Source: Schaalia georgiae DSM 6843
GTDB taxonomy: Bacteria; Actinomycetota; Actinomycetes; Actinomycetales; Actinomycetaceae
Length of the DNA stretch: 64,000 nucleotides
Assembly: GCF_000429245.1 (NCBI RefSeq)
Contig: NZ_AUBM01000015.1
Coordinates: 1-64,000, forward strand
Direction: 5' to 3'
Every line of letters begins with the position of its first letter. Within the stretch, counting starts at the first letter, position 1. Shown here one piece after another: positions 1 to 6,544 of the stretch. Made by a program: the position numbers and the translations under genes. Under the pieces are notes generated by a model. The model did not search any database, was not told the DNA's origin, and saw only the letters and a list, made by a program, of their open reading frames with translations.

Positions 1-824
1 TCTGCGGTTTTTTGGCAGAACTGGCAGTCTGGTGAGCTGAATGCTCTCATGTACTGGGTGTCCCCGGTGTTCCACGCGTAGGCCACTGCCTCGAAGTAGT
101 GTGTTGCGGCGATCTCGCTGGCGTCGTCGGTGAACCGCAGGAGTTCGGCCGGGGCGCTGGGCTGGTGCACTGGAGCGCTGGGGCGCTTGAGGCTCCCGTC
201 GGACTGGACCTGGTAGCCGTGGCTCATCCCGTAATCCGGCTCGCCGTGGAAGAACACCACGTACGCGCCCACCGACACCGCAGCCACCAGGACAACCAGT
301 GCTGCCAACGCCCGCGCGCCCCACCGGCGGCGGGGCCCCTCATCCACAGGAGTCCCCTTGTACGGGTCGATGCCTTGCGCCCGCAACTGCGCATCCCGAG
401 CCAACGCCTCACTCCGCAACCCCTCCACATACTCACGCACCACCGGCGACATCCCACCACCACCATCGGGCAAATCATCAACAGGACCACCGTCGGGCAG
501 GCCGCTAGTGGGACCCCCAGCAGGCAGATTGTCGGCGAGGCTGTCAGTGGGCAGGTCGTCGATAGGACCGTCAGACAACCCGTCGCCGGCAGAATCGCCA
601 TCAACCGACTGGTCACCGCCGGGCGAGGTTTCGTCTGAATCCGGATCGCCGATTGATAACCCGCTGCCGGTGGGCCCGTCAGTGGGGCGGTCCCGGAGGC
701 TGGAAGCGCCGGCGGGCTCGTTGATGGCCGGATCGTCGACGGTCCTTCCCGGTGCGGCATGGTCGCTTGCGAGCCCGGCGCTGAGCCTGGTGCTGTCCAT
801 GGCATGCTCATCGTCTGTGTTCAC
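1..824 (-). CDS. DUF6318-type membrane-anchored protein (3' end beyond window)
   Basis: Partial gene running off the left edge; about 274 residues are visible. An acidic Asp/Gly/Pro/Ser-rich, probably disordered N-terminus of ~120 residues has degenerate repeats built on DLP and GLPDGGP. A single hydrophobic segment follows (ARALAALVVLVAAVSVGAYV, about residues 170-190), then an extracellular domain with THYFEAVAYAWNTGD and a CQFC motif, which matches the actinobacterial DUF6318 family. The GTG at 822-824 is chosen because AAGGA lies about 11 nt upstream; an in-frame ATG 12 nt earlier directly abuts that sequence. The protein encoded at 2564-3565 has the same architecture, including a Cys-x-x-Cys. 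Function is unknown; probably an N-in, exported C-terminal domain. Confidence 0.75.
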   Translation of the reverse strand, partial: MNTDDEHAMDSTRLSAGLASDHAAPGRTVDDPAINEPAGASSLRDRPTDGPTGSGLSIGDPDSDETSPGGDQSVDGDSAGDGLSDGPIDDLPTDSLADNLPAGGPTSGLPDGGPVDDLPDGGGGMSPVVREYVEGLRSEALARDAQLRAQGIDPYKGTPVDEGPRRRWGARALAALVVLVAAVSVGAYVVFFHGEPDYGMSHGYQVQSDGSLKRPSAPVHQPSAPAELLRFTDDASEIAATHYFEAVAYAWNTGDTQYMRAFSSPDCQFCQKTA

Positions 825-1221
825 GCGGTACCACATCCTTGTGCCAACCGCAGGTCACAGTGGTGGCCTGCTTCACCTGCTTCCGATGCTAACGCCTTGC
901 GCACTCCCGGCGCTAGACCCTCGTCATGGTCTGTGGATAACTATTGCGACCGTTTTCAGACATCGGGTTGAGCGGTGGATCGTTCTGGACTCTGCGGAAT
1001 GCCGGCTATGCCACAGAGCGCAATGAGTCGACTCACGGGTGCCAGCGCCGGCAGCGGGCGGGAGCCGAGGTCTGGGCGGCATGCCCGTCGGGTCGGGGCC
1101 ATAAGCGTTGCTTATACCTCTGGGTGGGGATGCGCCTGCCCAGCGGGCGGGCCCCCTGGGTGCTGCGCGGGTGGTGCGGTCCCTCTGTTCTAGCACGGCC
1201 CCCGCCGCCCGGCGCAACCCC
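825..1221. other. Intergenic region with DnaA-box-like site and small palindrome
   Basis: No convincing gene. It contains TTATCCACA on the minus strand at 932-940, upstream of the leftward DUF6318 gene, and a 15 bp palindrome, ATAAGC-GTT-GCTTAT, at 1101-1115. A possible -10 (TAGCAT, minus strand, 886-891) serves the leftward gene. Overlapping open frames here have no codon bias or homology signal. Confidence 0.5.
932..940 (-). promoter_or_regulatory. DnaA-box-like 9-mer upstream of DUF6318 gene
   Basis: Exact TTATCCACA read on the minus strand, 108 bp upstream of the chosen start of the leftward DUF6318 gene. The same 9-mer with two TTGTCCACA relatives stands at nearly the same distance upstream of the second DUF6318 gene. 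Binding by DnaA is inferred from the consensus only. Confidence 0.45.
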
Positions 1222-1752
1222 TCAGAGGCAATGCGGCCGGGTGGGCCTGGGCATGCGTCGCCCCCGGATGCAGCGGAGCAGCGAGAAATCGGGGGCGCGG
1301 TCCTCGATGATGAAGTCCCGGAAGAAGGGGACGGCCTGCTCACCGGTGAACACCTCCTGGGGGTGCACGTGGACCAGGTTGATGGCGTGGGGGCCCATCC
1401 GCCATTTCAAAGCGACCCGCTCGTCGGGGTCGCGCACCCTCTCGCGCGCCACGACGTACGTGCCGGTGGAGCCATCCGGGTGGGTGAGGTACAGCTCCAA
1501 GGCCATCTCGTGGGCCCTGCCCGCCGCCAGCAGGTAGCGCGTGGGAGGCGGGTACTGGTCGGGCGGGCGGAGCCCGGCGCCCGGCGGAGCGGGCTGCACG
1601 CTGAGGGCGAACCATCCCTCGCCGTCCAGGAAGTCCGGGTTGAGCAGGTGCTGCTCGACCTGCTCGGCGATCGAGTCGGGGGTCTGGTCGAAGTCGTAGG
1701 CGTCGAACTTACCCATTGTCGAATGCACGGTCCGGATCGTGTACTCGGTCAT
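1222..1752 (-). CDS. Immunity-like protein, paralog of the one at 61305-61802 (Imm1-like)
   Basis: 176-residue cytosolic protein with no signal peptide or membrane segment. It opens MTEYTIRTVHSTMGKFDAYD and ends in a conserved block, HVHPQEVFTGEQAVPFFRDF, that is nearly repeated in the 165-residue protein at 61305-61802 (HVHPEEVFTGDQAAPVFRDY). Both share a Pro-Glu-Ser-Ile-Ala-Glu type motif near residue 27 and an ARE-R/P-I-x-DPD motif. The C-terminal E..T...A...F..Y pattern resembles Imm1-type immunity proteins of polymorphic toxin systems. Since the paralog sits beside a toxin gene, an immunity role is likely, but no toxin is visible next to this copy, so it may be an orphan. Start: ATG at 1750-1752 preceded by GGGAAG. 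Confidence 0.6.
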   Translation of the reverse strand: MTEYTIRTVHSTMGKFDAYDFDQTPDSIAEQVEQHLLNPDFLDGEGWFALSVQPAPPGAGLRPPDQYPPPTRYLLAAGRAHEMALELYLTHPDGSTGTYVVARERVRDPDERVALKWRMGPHAINLVHVHPQEVFTGEQAVPFFRDFIIEDRAPDFSLLRCIRGRRMPRPTRPHCL

Positions 1753-1973
1753 GACGCTTCCCTGCCCATGGGTGCCTCCTGTCATCGCTCTCGGCCCCCA
1801 CACTACGCGCACGGTGCGCAGGGGACCGGGCGGCGCACCAGCGGCAGGCGGAGCTCGACCGCAGCGCCCCGGGAGCGGGGCAGGGGCGGAGCGCGCGGGC
1901 ACAGTCGAAAGCGGTGCCGACACGGATTCGGCGGCCGAGGTGCGTCCGTTGTCCGCCCGTCCCCCTCGGGGCC

Positions 1974-2073
1974 GCACACAAGGGAGGGAATTAGGAAACA
2001 TGGGGTCGCACACAAGGGCGAAATCAAGCCGTTGTGTGCATCGGGTGTTTCGTAAATCGAGGTCCTTGTGTGC
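1974..2073. repeat. Symmetric four-site inverted repeat array
   Basis: GCACACAAGG occurs at 1974-1983 and 2008-2017. Its reverse complement occurs at 2064-2073 (exact) and 2030-2039 (CGTTGTGTGC, one difference). Both pairs are centred on the same axis (coordinate sums of 4047), with 34 bp between sites within each arm. The arms also share GAAACA blocks nearly in register. It can fold as a long imperfect hairpin or act as a cooperative protein-binding array. Confidence 0.6.
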
Positions 2074-2133
2074 GTAACCCGGGGGGAGTGCGTCGGAGAT
2101 CCCGATTTGTCGGGAACGCGCGCCCCGCGCGGG

Positions 2134-2232
2134 CGCGCGTTGTCGGCACCGCGAGGGGGTTGTCGACACTGTGAGGGGGATATAACGCGCGCTGGTGCCG
2201 ATATCCCATGCAGGTTGTCGACAACGCGCGTC
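2134..2232. repeat. Dispersed ~99 bp palindromic element, copy A
   Basis: About 90% identical by eye to 30381-30479. It is bounded by inverted ends CGCGCGTTGTCG.. and ..GTCGACAACGCGCG. Inside are two tandem ~20 bp units of the form TTGTCG(A/G)CAC..GAGGGGG, then an inner inverted pair GGGATAT/ATATCCC around AACGCGCG. No open frame is conserved. It is intergenic in both places; a MITE/REP-like element or a conserved protein-binding site are both possible. Confidence 0.7.
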
Positions 2233-2275
2233 GGCGTAGCGGTGCCGACAGTTCTGGTGGTGCCCGACGGCGCGC

Positions 2276-2387
2276 CCAGGGGGTATCCGTCCGAAGCCTC
2301 CCTCTGCCCGGGTGATGGGATGCTCCCGATGGCGGACCAGGGCGTATCCGTCCGAGGCATTCCCCTGCCCCGGTGGTGGGATGTTCC
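2276..2387 (+). repeat. Two-copy tandem repeat, 61 bp period
   Basis: The ~50 bp block at 2276-2325 recurs at 2337-2387. Both contain CCAGGG, GTATCCGTCCGA, CTGCCC and GTGGGATG-type segments with scattered substitutions. It lies immediately upstream of the DnaA-box-like cluster. Confidence 0.6.
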
Positions 2388-2392
2388 TCCAG

Positions 2393-2460
2393 TTGTCCAC
2401 AGGCCGCTCTCCTCTCTGGGGTTATCCACAAGCACGGATGCCCCTAGCTCCTTGTCCACA
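2393..2460 (+). promoter_or_regulatory. Cluster of three DnaA-box-like sites
   Basis: TTGTCCACA at 2393-2401, TTATCCACA at 2422-2430 and TTGTCCACA at 2452-2460, all in the same orientation, 29 and 30 bp apart (about three helical turns). TTATCCACA is the classic DnaA box and TTGTCCACA is the form favoured in GC-rich actinobacteria. The last site ends about 17 bp before the putative -35 of the DUF6318 gene at 2564. No dnaA or dnaN is nearby, so a regulatory or titration role is more likely than oriC. Confidence 0.55.
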
Positions 2461-2563
2461 AGCGCCAACGGCCGCGTTGTAGCGGCAGCGAGTCGGGGCT
2501 TACGTTCGGTGGAACGCCCCACGATTCCGCAGGCGGACCCCCCATCACGAAGGAGTGATACAG

Positions 2564-3565
2564 ATGAGCAGCCCCAAGCACTTGTCCGACCCCGACCGCG
2601 CCGCGTCGGCGCGCCCGCAGTCGGTGAATCCGGCCGATGACCAGGAGGGCGCCCCCGCCTCGGGCGCTGCGAACAGCACGGATTCCCCGGTCTCAGACCC
2701 GGGAAGCAGTGCCGCTGCCTCCGCAACGGAGAACAAACCGGTTTCCCCGGCCCTGGACCCGGCAAGCATCCCCGGCGCCCCGGCTCCGGGCCCGCGGGCG
2801 GGCGCCCAAACCGTTGAGGGCAACGAGGGATTCCGGGACAGCCGGTGGAGGACTGGCGCAGTCCTCCTGCTGCCGCTGGTGATCGCCGCAGTCCTTATCC
2901 TCATCGTCTACGCTGTCCTCCACGTTTCGGACCAGTCGGTGCGCGGCAGTGGGGACGCGCACGGCACAGGATCCGCCGATCAGTCCAATGGGCCGGGTGC
3001 CCAGGCCGGGGCGAGCGGCGGTGGAGGCCGATCCGGCAGGACGGGCGGTGTCTCCTCCCCGGGTGCCGCTCTCGCGGGCTCTGAGTCCCTCACCGACCGC
3101 ACGATCGAAGGGGCAACGGGTTCCGTCGTTTACGCGATATCGGTGATCGACCACGCCAGGAACACGTCGGACACCCATCCGCTGAGCGACCTCATGACGC
3201 CCGAGTGCGAGGCGTGCTCCATCGAGATCGGCCATATCGAAGAGGTGCCGACAGGGCGGACGAGGACCGACGGGATGCGGTCGCGCGGCGTGGAGTGCCC
3301 CGTCGTCGATCGGACCAGCGACAGCGGCGGAGAACTCCAGGCCGTTGGCCTGCGCTGCGTGTACCTGTCGCACGCCGACCGGTGGACAACCAATGATGGC
3401 AAGGACACCACCATCGACGCCACCCAGGACGTGACTTTCGACCTGGTGTGGCAGCGGGGGCAGTGGCGCCTCGCAGGAATGACCGTCAACCACGTGGGGA
3501 GCATTGACGCCTACTACCCGGCGCTCGACGAGCTCAAAGCCCAGGCGGGCCAGAGGCAGAGCTAG
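2564..3565 (+). CDS. DUF6318-like membrane-anchored protein
   Basis: 333 residues. A Pro/Ala/Ser-rich hydrophilic N-terminus of ~95 residues leads to one transmembrane segment (VLLLPLVIAAVLILIVYAVL, about residues 102-121). A Gly/Ser linker (GASGGGGRSGRTGG) and a C-terminal domain with ECEAC (Cys-x-x-Cys) and FDLVWQRGQWRLAGM follow. The layout matches the partial protein at 1-824, and both C-terminal domains resemble DUF6318, common in Actinomyces and Schaalia. Function is unknown; the Cys-x-x-Cys suggests a structural disulfide in an exported domain. ATG at 2564 is chosen over the in-frame GTG at 2555 because AAGGAG ends 8 nt before it. The last 11 bases of the gene are part of a 28 bp repeat. 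Confidence 0.75.
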   Translation: MSSPKHLSDPDRAASARPQSVNPADDQEGAPASGAANSTDSPVSDPGSSAAASATENKPVSPALDPASIPGAPAPGPRAGAQTVEGNEGFRDSRWRTGAVLLLPLVIAAVLILIVYAVLHVSDQSVRGSGDAHGTGSADQSNGPGAQAGASGGGGRSGRTGGVSSPGAALAGSESLTDRTIEGATGSVVYAISVIDHARNTSDTHPLSDLMTPECEACSIEIGHIEEVPTGRTRTDGMRSRGVECPVVDRTSDSGGELQAVGLRCVYLSHADRWTTNDGKDTTIDATQDVTFDLVWQRGQWRLAGMTVNHVGSIDAYYPALDELKAQAGQRQS

Positions 3566-3582
3566 GTCGCGCAGCACAACGG
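3555..3582 (+). repeat. 28 bp direct repeat, copy 1 (covers stop codon)
   Basis: The segment beginning GGCAGAGCTAGGTCGCGCAG recurs at 3681-3708 with one substitution. Copy 1 includes the TAG stop of the DUF6318-like gene, so copy 2 looks like a duplicated gene tail. Confidence 0.7.
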
Positions 3583-3680
3583 ACCCTACGGTAGTGCGGG
3601 CTCTGCTCCGCGGCGAGGGGACAGGGGAGGGCGGGGAAAGACGCCGGAGCGTGCGGTGCGGGTTCCATTTCCCGGTGGGG

Positions 3681-3708
3681 GGCAGAGCTAAGTCGCGCAG
3701 CACAACGG
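3681..3708 (+). repeat. 28 bp direct repeat, copy 2
   Basis: 27 of 28 positions are identical to 3555-3582. It is followed directly by the terminator-like hairpin at 3713-3739, suggesting that a 3' gene end was duplicated here. Confidence 0.7.
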
Positions 3709-3712
3709 CCGC

Positions 3713-3739
3713 GGCCCCGCAGGGAGTGCCTGCGGGGCC
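3713..3739. terminator. Strong GC hairpin after the DUF6318-like gene
   Basis: Perfect 11 bp stem GGCCCCGCAGG/CCTGCGGGGCC around GAGTG, with no T-tract. It lies between convergent genes, so it may act in both directions. Confidence 0.6.
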
Positions 3740-3772
3740 GGGGAAGTCCGAGTGAGTCGAGTGGGCGCTTTG

Positions 3773-3847
3773 CCGTTTGGGAATGAGCGCTTGCCGTTTG
3801 GGAACGGGCCGACTGCCGCTTGCGAACAAGTGCCCGCCGTTTGGGAA
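3773..3847 (+). repeat. Four iteron-like direct repeats, 21-22 bp period
   Basis: The core CCGTTTGGGAA starts at 3773, 3794 and 3837, with a degenerate copy CCGCTTGCGAA at 3816. Spacings of 21, 22 and 21 bp put all cores on one face of the helix. The array sits between the ends of two convergent genes. Confidence 0.6.
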
Positions 3848-3863
3848 CGAGTGCCCGCCGCCC

Positions 3864-4079
3864 TCAGGCGTTCATGAGCTGGCGCTCGTCGAGGATATCG
3901 GCGCCGGAGCCCACCAGGGCCGCCAAGTGCGCGTTGGCGTGGTGTCCGCAGAAGAACAGGCGCCCGCCCGTCGGCATGGTGACGCGGACCCACGCCCGCG
4001 CCCCGCAGGCGTCGCAGCGGTCGGCAGCAGTCAAAGTGGGTTCGGGGACTGCGGTCCGTTCGAGAGTCGAAGCGTTCAT
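3864..4079 (-). CDS. Small zinc-ribbon-like DUF7455 protein
   Basis: 71 residues: DRCDACGARAWVRVTMPTGG carries a Cys-x-x-Cys and FFCGHHANAH supplies a further Cys and His residues, giving a probable C4/C3H zinc ribbon. This is the actinobacterial DUF7455 type, usually a ~60-70 residue cytosolic protein. ATG at 4077-4079 gives NASTLERTAV as the N-terminus and matches the usual family length; an upstream in-frame start at 4115 would add 12 residues. It is divergent from parE. Function is unknown. Confidence 0.7.
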   Translation of the reverse strand: MNASTLERTAVPEPTLTAADRCDACGARAWVRVTMPTGGRLFFCGHHANAHLAALVGSGADILDERQLMNA

Positions 4080-4230
4080 GCCCCCATCACACACCACCAG
4101 CCGCCCCGGCCGCACGATTGTTCACCGGTGGCGCAATCGCCGGGCGCCCGGAGAGCCCCCGGCCCGCCTCGAACGCCCCACATTCGCCCTGGCAGCGGCC
4201 GGGTTGCGCGCAGATGCGCACGCCGTTTCC

Positions 4231-4243
4231 TACCATGAGACCC
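4231..4243 (+). promoter_or_regulatory. -10 element of a leaderless parE transcript
   Basis: TACCAT at 4231-4236 is followed by exactly 7 nt (GAGACCC) and then GTG at 4244. No Shine-Dalgarno is present, so transcription probably begins at the start codon. Confidence 0.5.
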
Positions 4244-6352
4244 GTGAGCCAGACCAAAGCATCCGACTACAGCGCCCGGCACCTCTCCGTCCTGGAGGGG
4301 CTGGAGGCCGTGCGCAAGCGCCCCGGCATGTACATCGGGTCCACCGACCACCGGGGCCTCATGCACTGCCTGTGGGAGATCATCGACAACGCCGTGGACG
4401 AGGCGCTGGAGGGGCACTGCGACACCATTGACGTGCGCCTGCACCCGGACCACTCCGCCTCCGTGTCAGACAACGGGCGCGGCGTCCCCGTCGACGAGGT
4501 CCCCGGCGTGGGCCTGAGCGGCGTGGAGGTGGTCTACACGAAACTCCACGCGGGCGGCAAGTTCGGCGGGGGCTCCTACGGTGCGGCCGGGGGGCTGCAC
4601 GGCGTGGGCGCGTCCGTGGTCAACGCCTTGTCGGCGCGCATGGACGTGCAGGTGGACCGCGGCTCGAAGACCTACGAGATGTGCTTCAGGCGGGGCGAGC
4701 CCGGTGAGTTCGACGACTCCAGGCAGCGCACTCCCAACTCGCCCTTCACCCCCTTCACCGACCAGTCCAAGCTCAAGACCGTCGGCAAGGTGAAGAGGAC
4801 CAAGACGGGCACGCGGGTGCGTTTCTGGGCGGACTTCCAGATTTTCCCCGCCACAGAGGGCTTCTCCTGGGAGTCCCTGCTGGCCCGGGCGCGCCAGACC
4901 GCCTTCCTGGTGCCCGGCCTCACCATCAACTGCGTCGACGAGCGCGGTGAGGAGGAGCGCTCCGAGTCCTTCCGCTTCGACGGCGGCGTGGTCGACTTCG
5001 CGAACTGGCTGGCCACCGACGGGCCCGTCACCGACACGTGGCACATCACGGGGGAGGGCGCGTACACGGAAACCGTGCAGGTCCTCGACGCCGACACCGG
5101 GCACCTGACGGCCACCGAGCTGGAGCGAGTGTGCTCCGTCGACATCGCCCTGCGGTGGGGGATCGGCTACGACACCGCCGTGCGCTCCTTCGTCAACATC
5201 ATCGCCACCCCCAAGGGCGGCACCCATGTCGCTGGGTTCGAGCAGGCCGTCCTGCGCGTGCTGCGCGCCCAGATCGATAAGAACTCCCGCAAACTCAAGG
5301 TGGGCGCCAAGGATGGGCGCCCCGAGAAGGACGATGTGCTGGCGGGGATGACGGCCGTCATCACCGTTCGCTTCCCGGAGCCGCAGTTCGAGGGGCAGAC
5401 CAAGGAGATCCTGGGCACGCCGCAGATCCGCTCCGTCGTGTCCAAAGTGGTGGGGGACTGGCTGGGCGCCAAACTCACCTCCCCCAAGCGTGACGACAAG
5501 CAACAGGCCTCCCAGCTCATGGAGAAGGTCGTCGGCGAGATGAAGGCCCGCGTCTCGGCGCGCATCCACAAGGAGATCTCCCGCAAGAAGAACGCCCTGG
5601 AGACCTCGTCCCTGCCCGCGAAACTGGCGGACTGCCGCCTCGGGGACGTGGGGGAGACGGAACTGTTCATCGTCGAGGGCGACTCGGCGCTGGGCACCGC
5701 CAAGGCCGCGCGCAACAGCCACTACCAGGCGCTCTTCCCGATCCGCGGCAAGATCCTCAACGTCCAGAAGGCCTCCACCGCCGACATGCTGGCCAACGCG
5801 GAGTGCGCGAACATCATCCAAGTCATAGGCGCGGGGTCGGGGCGCACCTTCGACTTGGAGTCGGCCCGCTACGGAAAGGTCATCCTCATGACCGACGCCG
5901 ACGTGGACGGTGCCCACATCCGCACCTTGCTGCTCACCCTGTTCTTCCGCTACATGCGGCCCATGGTCGAGGCGGGGCGCATCTACGCCGCCGTGCCTCC
6001 CCTGCACCGCATCGAGGTGGCGGGCAAGGGCCGCAGGAAACGGGAGTACATCTACACCTACTCCGAGGACGAGCTGCACCGCAGACTCGCAGCCCTGCGC
6101 AAATCGGGGCGCACGTGGAAAGAACCCATCCAGCGCTACAAGGGCCTGGGCGAAATGGACGCCGATCAACTGGCCGAGACCACGATGGATCGCGCCCACC
6201 GCTCCCTGCGCCGCATCACCCTGGCCGACGAGGAGGCCCTGCGCCGCGCCGAAGACGTCTTCGAACTCCTCATGGGCTCCACGGTGGGCCCTCGGCGCGA
6301 GTTCATCGTCGAGGAGTCGGCGGGCCTGGACCGCGACCGCATCGACGCCTGA
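4244..6352 (+). CDS. parE: DNA topoisomerase IV subunit B (ParE/GyrB family)
   Basis: 702 residues from GTG 4244; ATG 4235 would add three. It is the ATPase subunit of a type IIA topoisomerase, which with ParC decatenates daughter chromosomes. It contains the GHKL ATPase fold with EIIDNAVDEAL (~residues 45-55) and DNGRGVP (~75), the GGLHGVGASVVNALS loop, the Toprim motif FIVEGDSALG (~475), PIRGKILNVQKA and the metal-binding MTDADVDGAH (~550), and a C-terminal IQRYKGLGEMD. Sequence and partner gene arrangement favour ParE over GyrB: no recF/dnaN context is seen and parC lies 5 kb downstream on the opposite strand. GTG 4244 is favoured by the -10 7 nt upstream. Confidence 0.92.
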   Translation: MSQTKASDYSARHLSVLEGLEAVRKRPGMYIGSTDHRGLMHCLWEIIDNAVDEALEGHCDTIDVRLHPDHSASVSDNGRGVPVDEVPGVGLSGVEVVYTKLHAGGKFGGGSYGAAGGLHGVGASVVNALSARMDVQVDRGSKTYEMCFRRGEPGEFDDSRQRTPNSPFTPFTDQSKLKTVGKVKRTKTGTRVRFWADFQIFPATEGFSWESLLARARQTAFLVPGLTINCVDERGEEERSESFRFDGGVVDFANWLATDGPVTDTWHITGEGAYTETVQVLDADTGHLTATELERVCSVDIALRWGIGYDTAVRSFVNIIATPKGGTHVAGFEQAVLRVLRAQIDKNSRKLKVGAKDGRPEKDDVLAGMTAVITVRFPEPQFEGQTKEILGTPQIRSVVSKVVGDWLGAKLTSPKRDDKQQASQLMEKVVGEMKARVSARIHKEISRKKNALETSSLPAKLADCRLGDVGETELFIVEGDSALGTAKAARNSHYQALFPIRGKILNVQKASTADMLANAECANIIQVIGAGSGRTFDLESARYGKVILMTDADVDGAHIRTLLLTLFFRYMRPMVEAGRIYAAVPPLHRIEVAGKGRRKREYIYTYSEDELHRRLAALRKSGRTWKEPIQRYKGLGEMDADQLAETTMDRAHRSLRRITLADEEALRRAEDVFELLMGSTVGPRREFIVEESAGLDRDRIDA

Positions 6353-6509
6353 CAGGCGATGGCTCCCGGGCTCAGCGGTTCTGGGGCGTCCGGACGCGGT
6401 CAGCCCGGCGGTCCGCGCGGGTCGGGGGCCGCGGTGGTGCGGCTCCTCGCGCTCGCTCCGCCGGGGCCGGGCCGGCATCGGCGCGGCGGCCCCCGCCTCG
6501 TGACGCATG

Positions 6510-6538
6510 TGACCAAAGGCCCGCATTGGCCTTACTAT
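6510..6538 (+). promoter_or_regulatory. Promoter of leaderless GNAT gene
   Basis: TGACCA (6510-6515), 17 nt, TACTAT (6533-6538), then 6 nt to ATG 6545. There is no ribosome-binding site in front of this ATG. Confidence 0.5.
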
Positions 6539-6544
6539 TGTCCT

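Larger units (their letters stand above)
1753..2563. other. 811 bp repeat-rich intergenic region
   Basis: No coding region is supported. The gap between the leftward immunity-like gene and the rightward DUF6318 gene holds a symmetric four-site dyad (1974-2073), a dispersed repeat copy (2134-2232), a 61 bp-period tandem duplication (2276-2387) and three DnaA-box-like 9-mers (2393-2460). A likely promoter (TTGTAG 2477-2482, 18 nt, TACGTT 2501-2506) lies in front of the gene at 2564. Confidence 0.6.

Noticed and set aside
932-2460. Chromosomal origin oriC
   Set aside because: DnaA-like boxes exist, but dnaA, dnaN, rpmH and an AT-rich unwinding region are absent.
1803-2765. 320-codon minus frame across the repeat region
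   Set aside because: Runs over repeats and the start of the DUF6318 gene; no codon bias, no RBS, no similarity to known folds.
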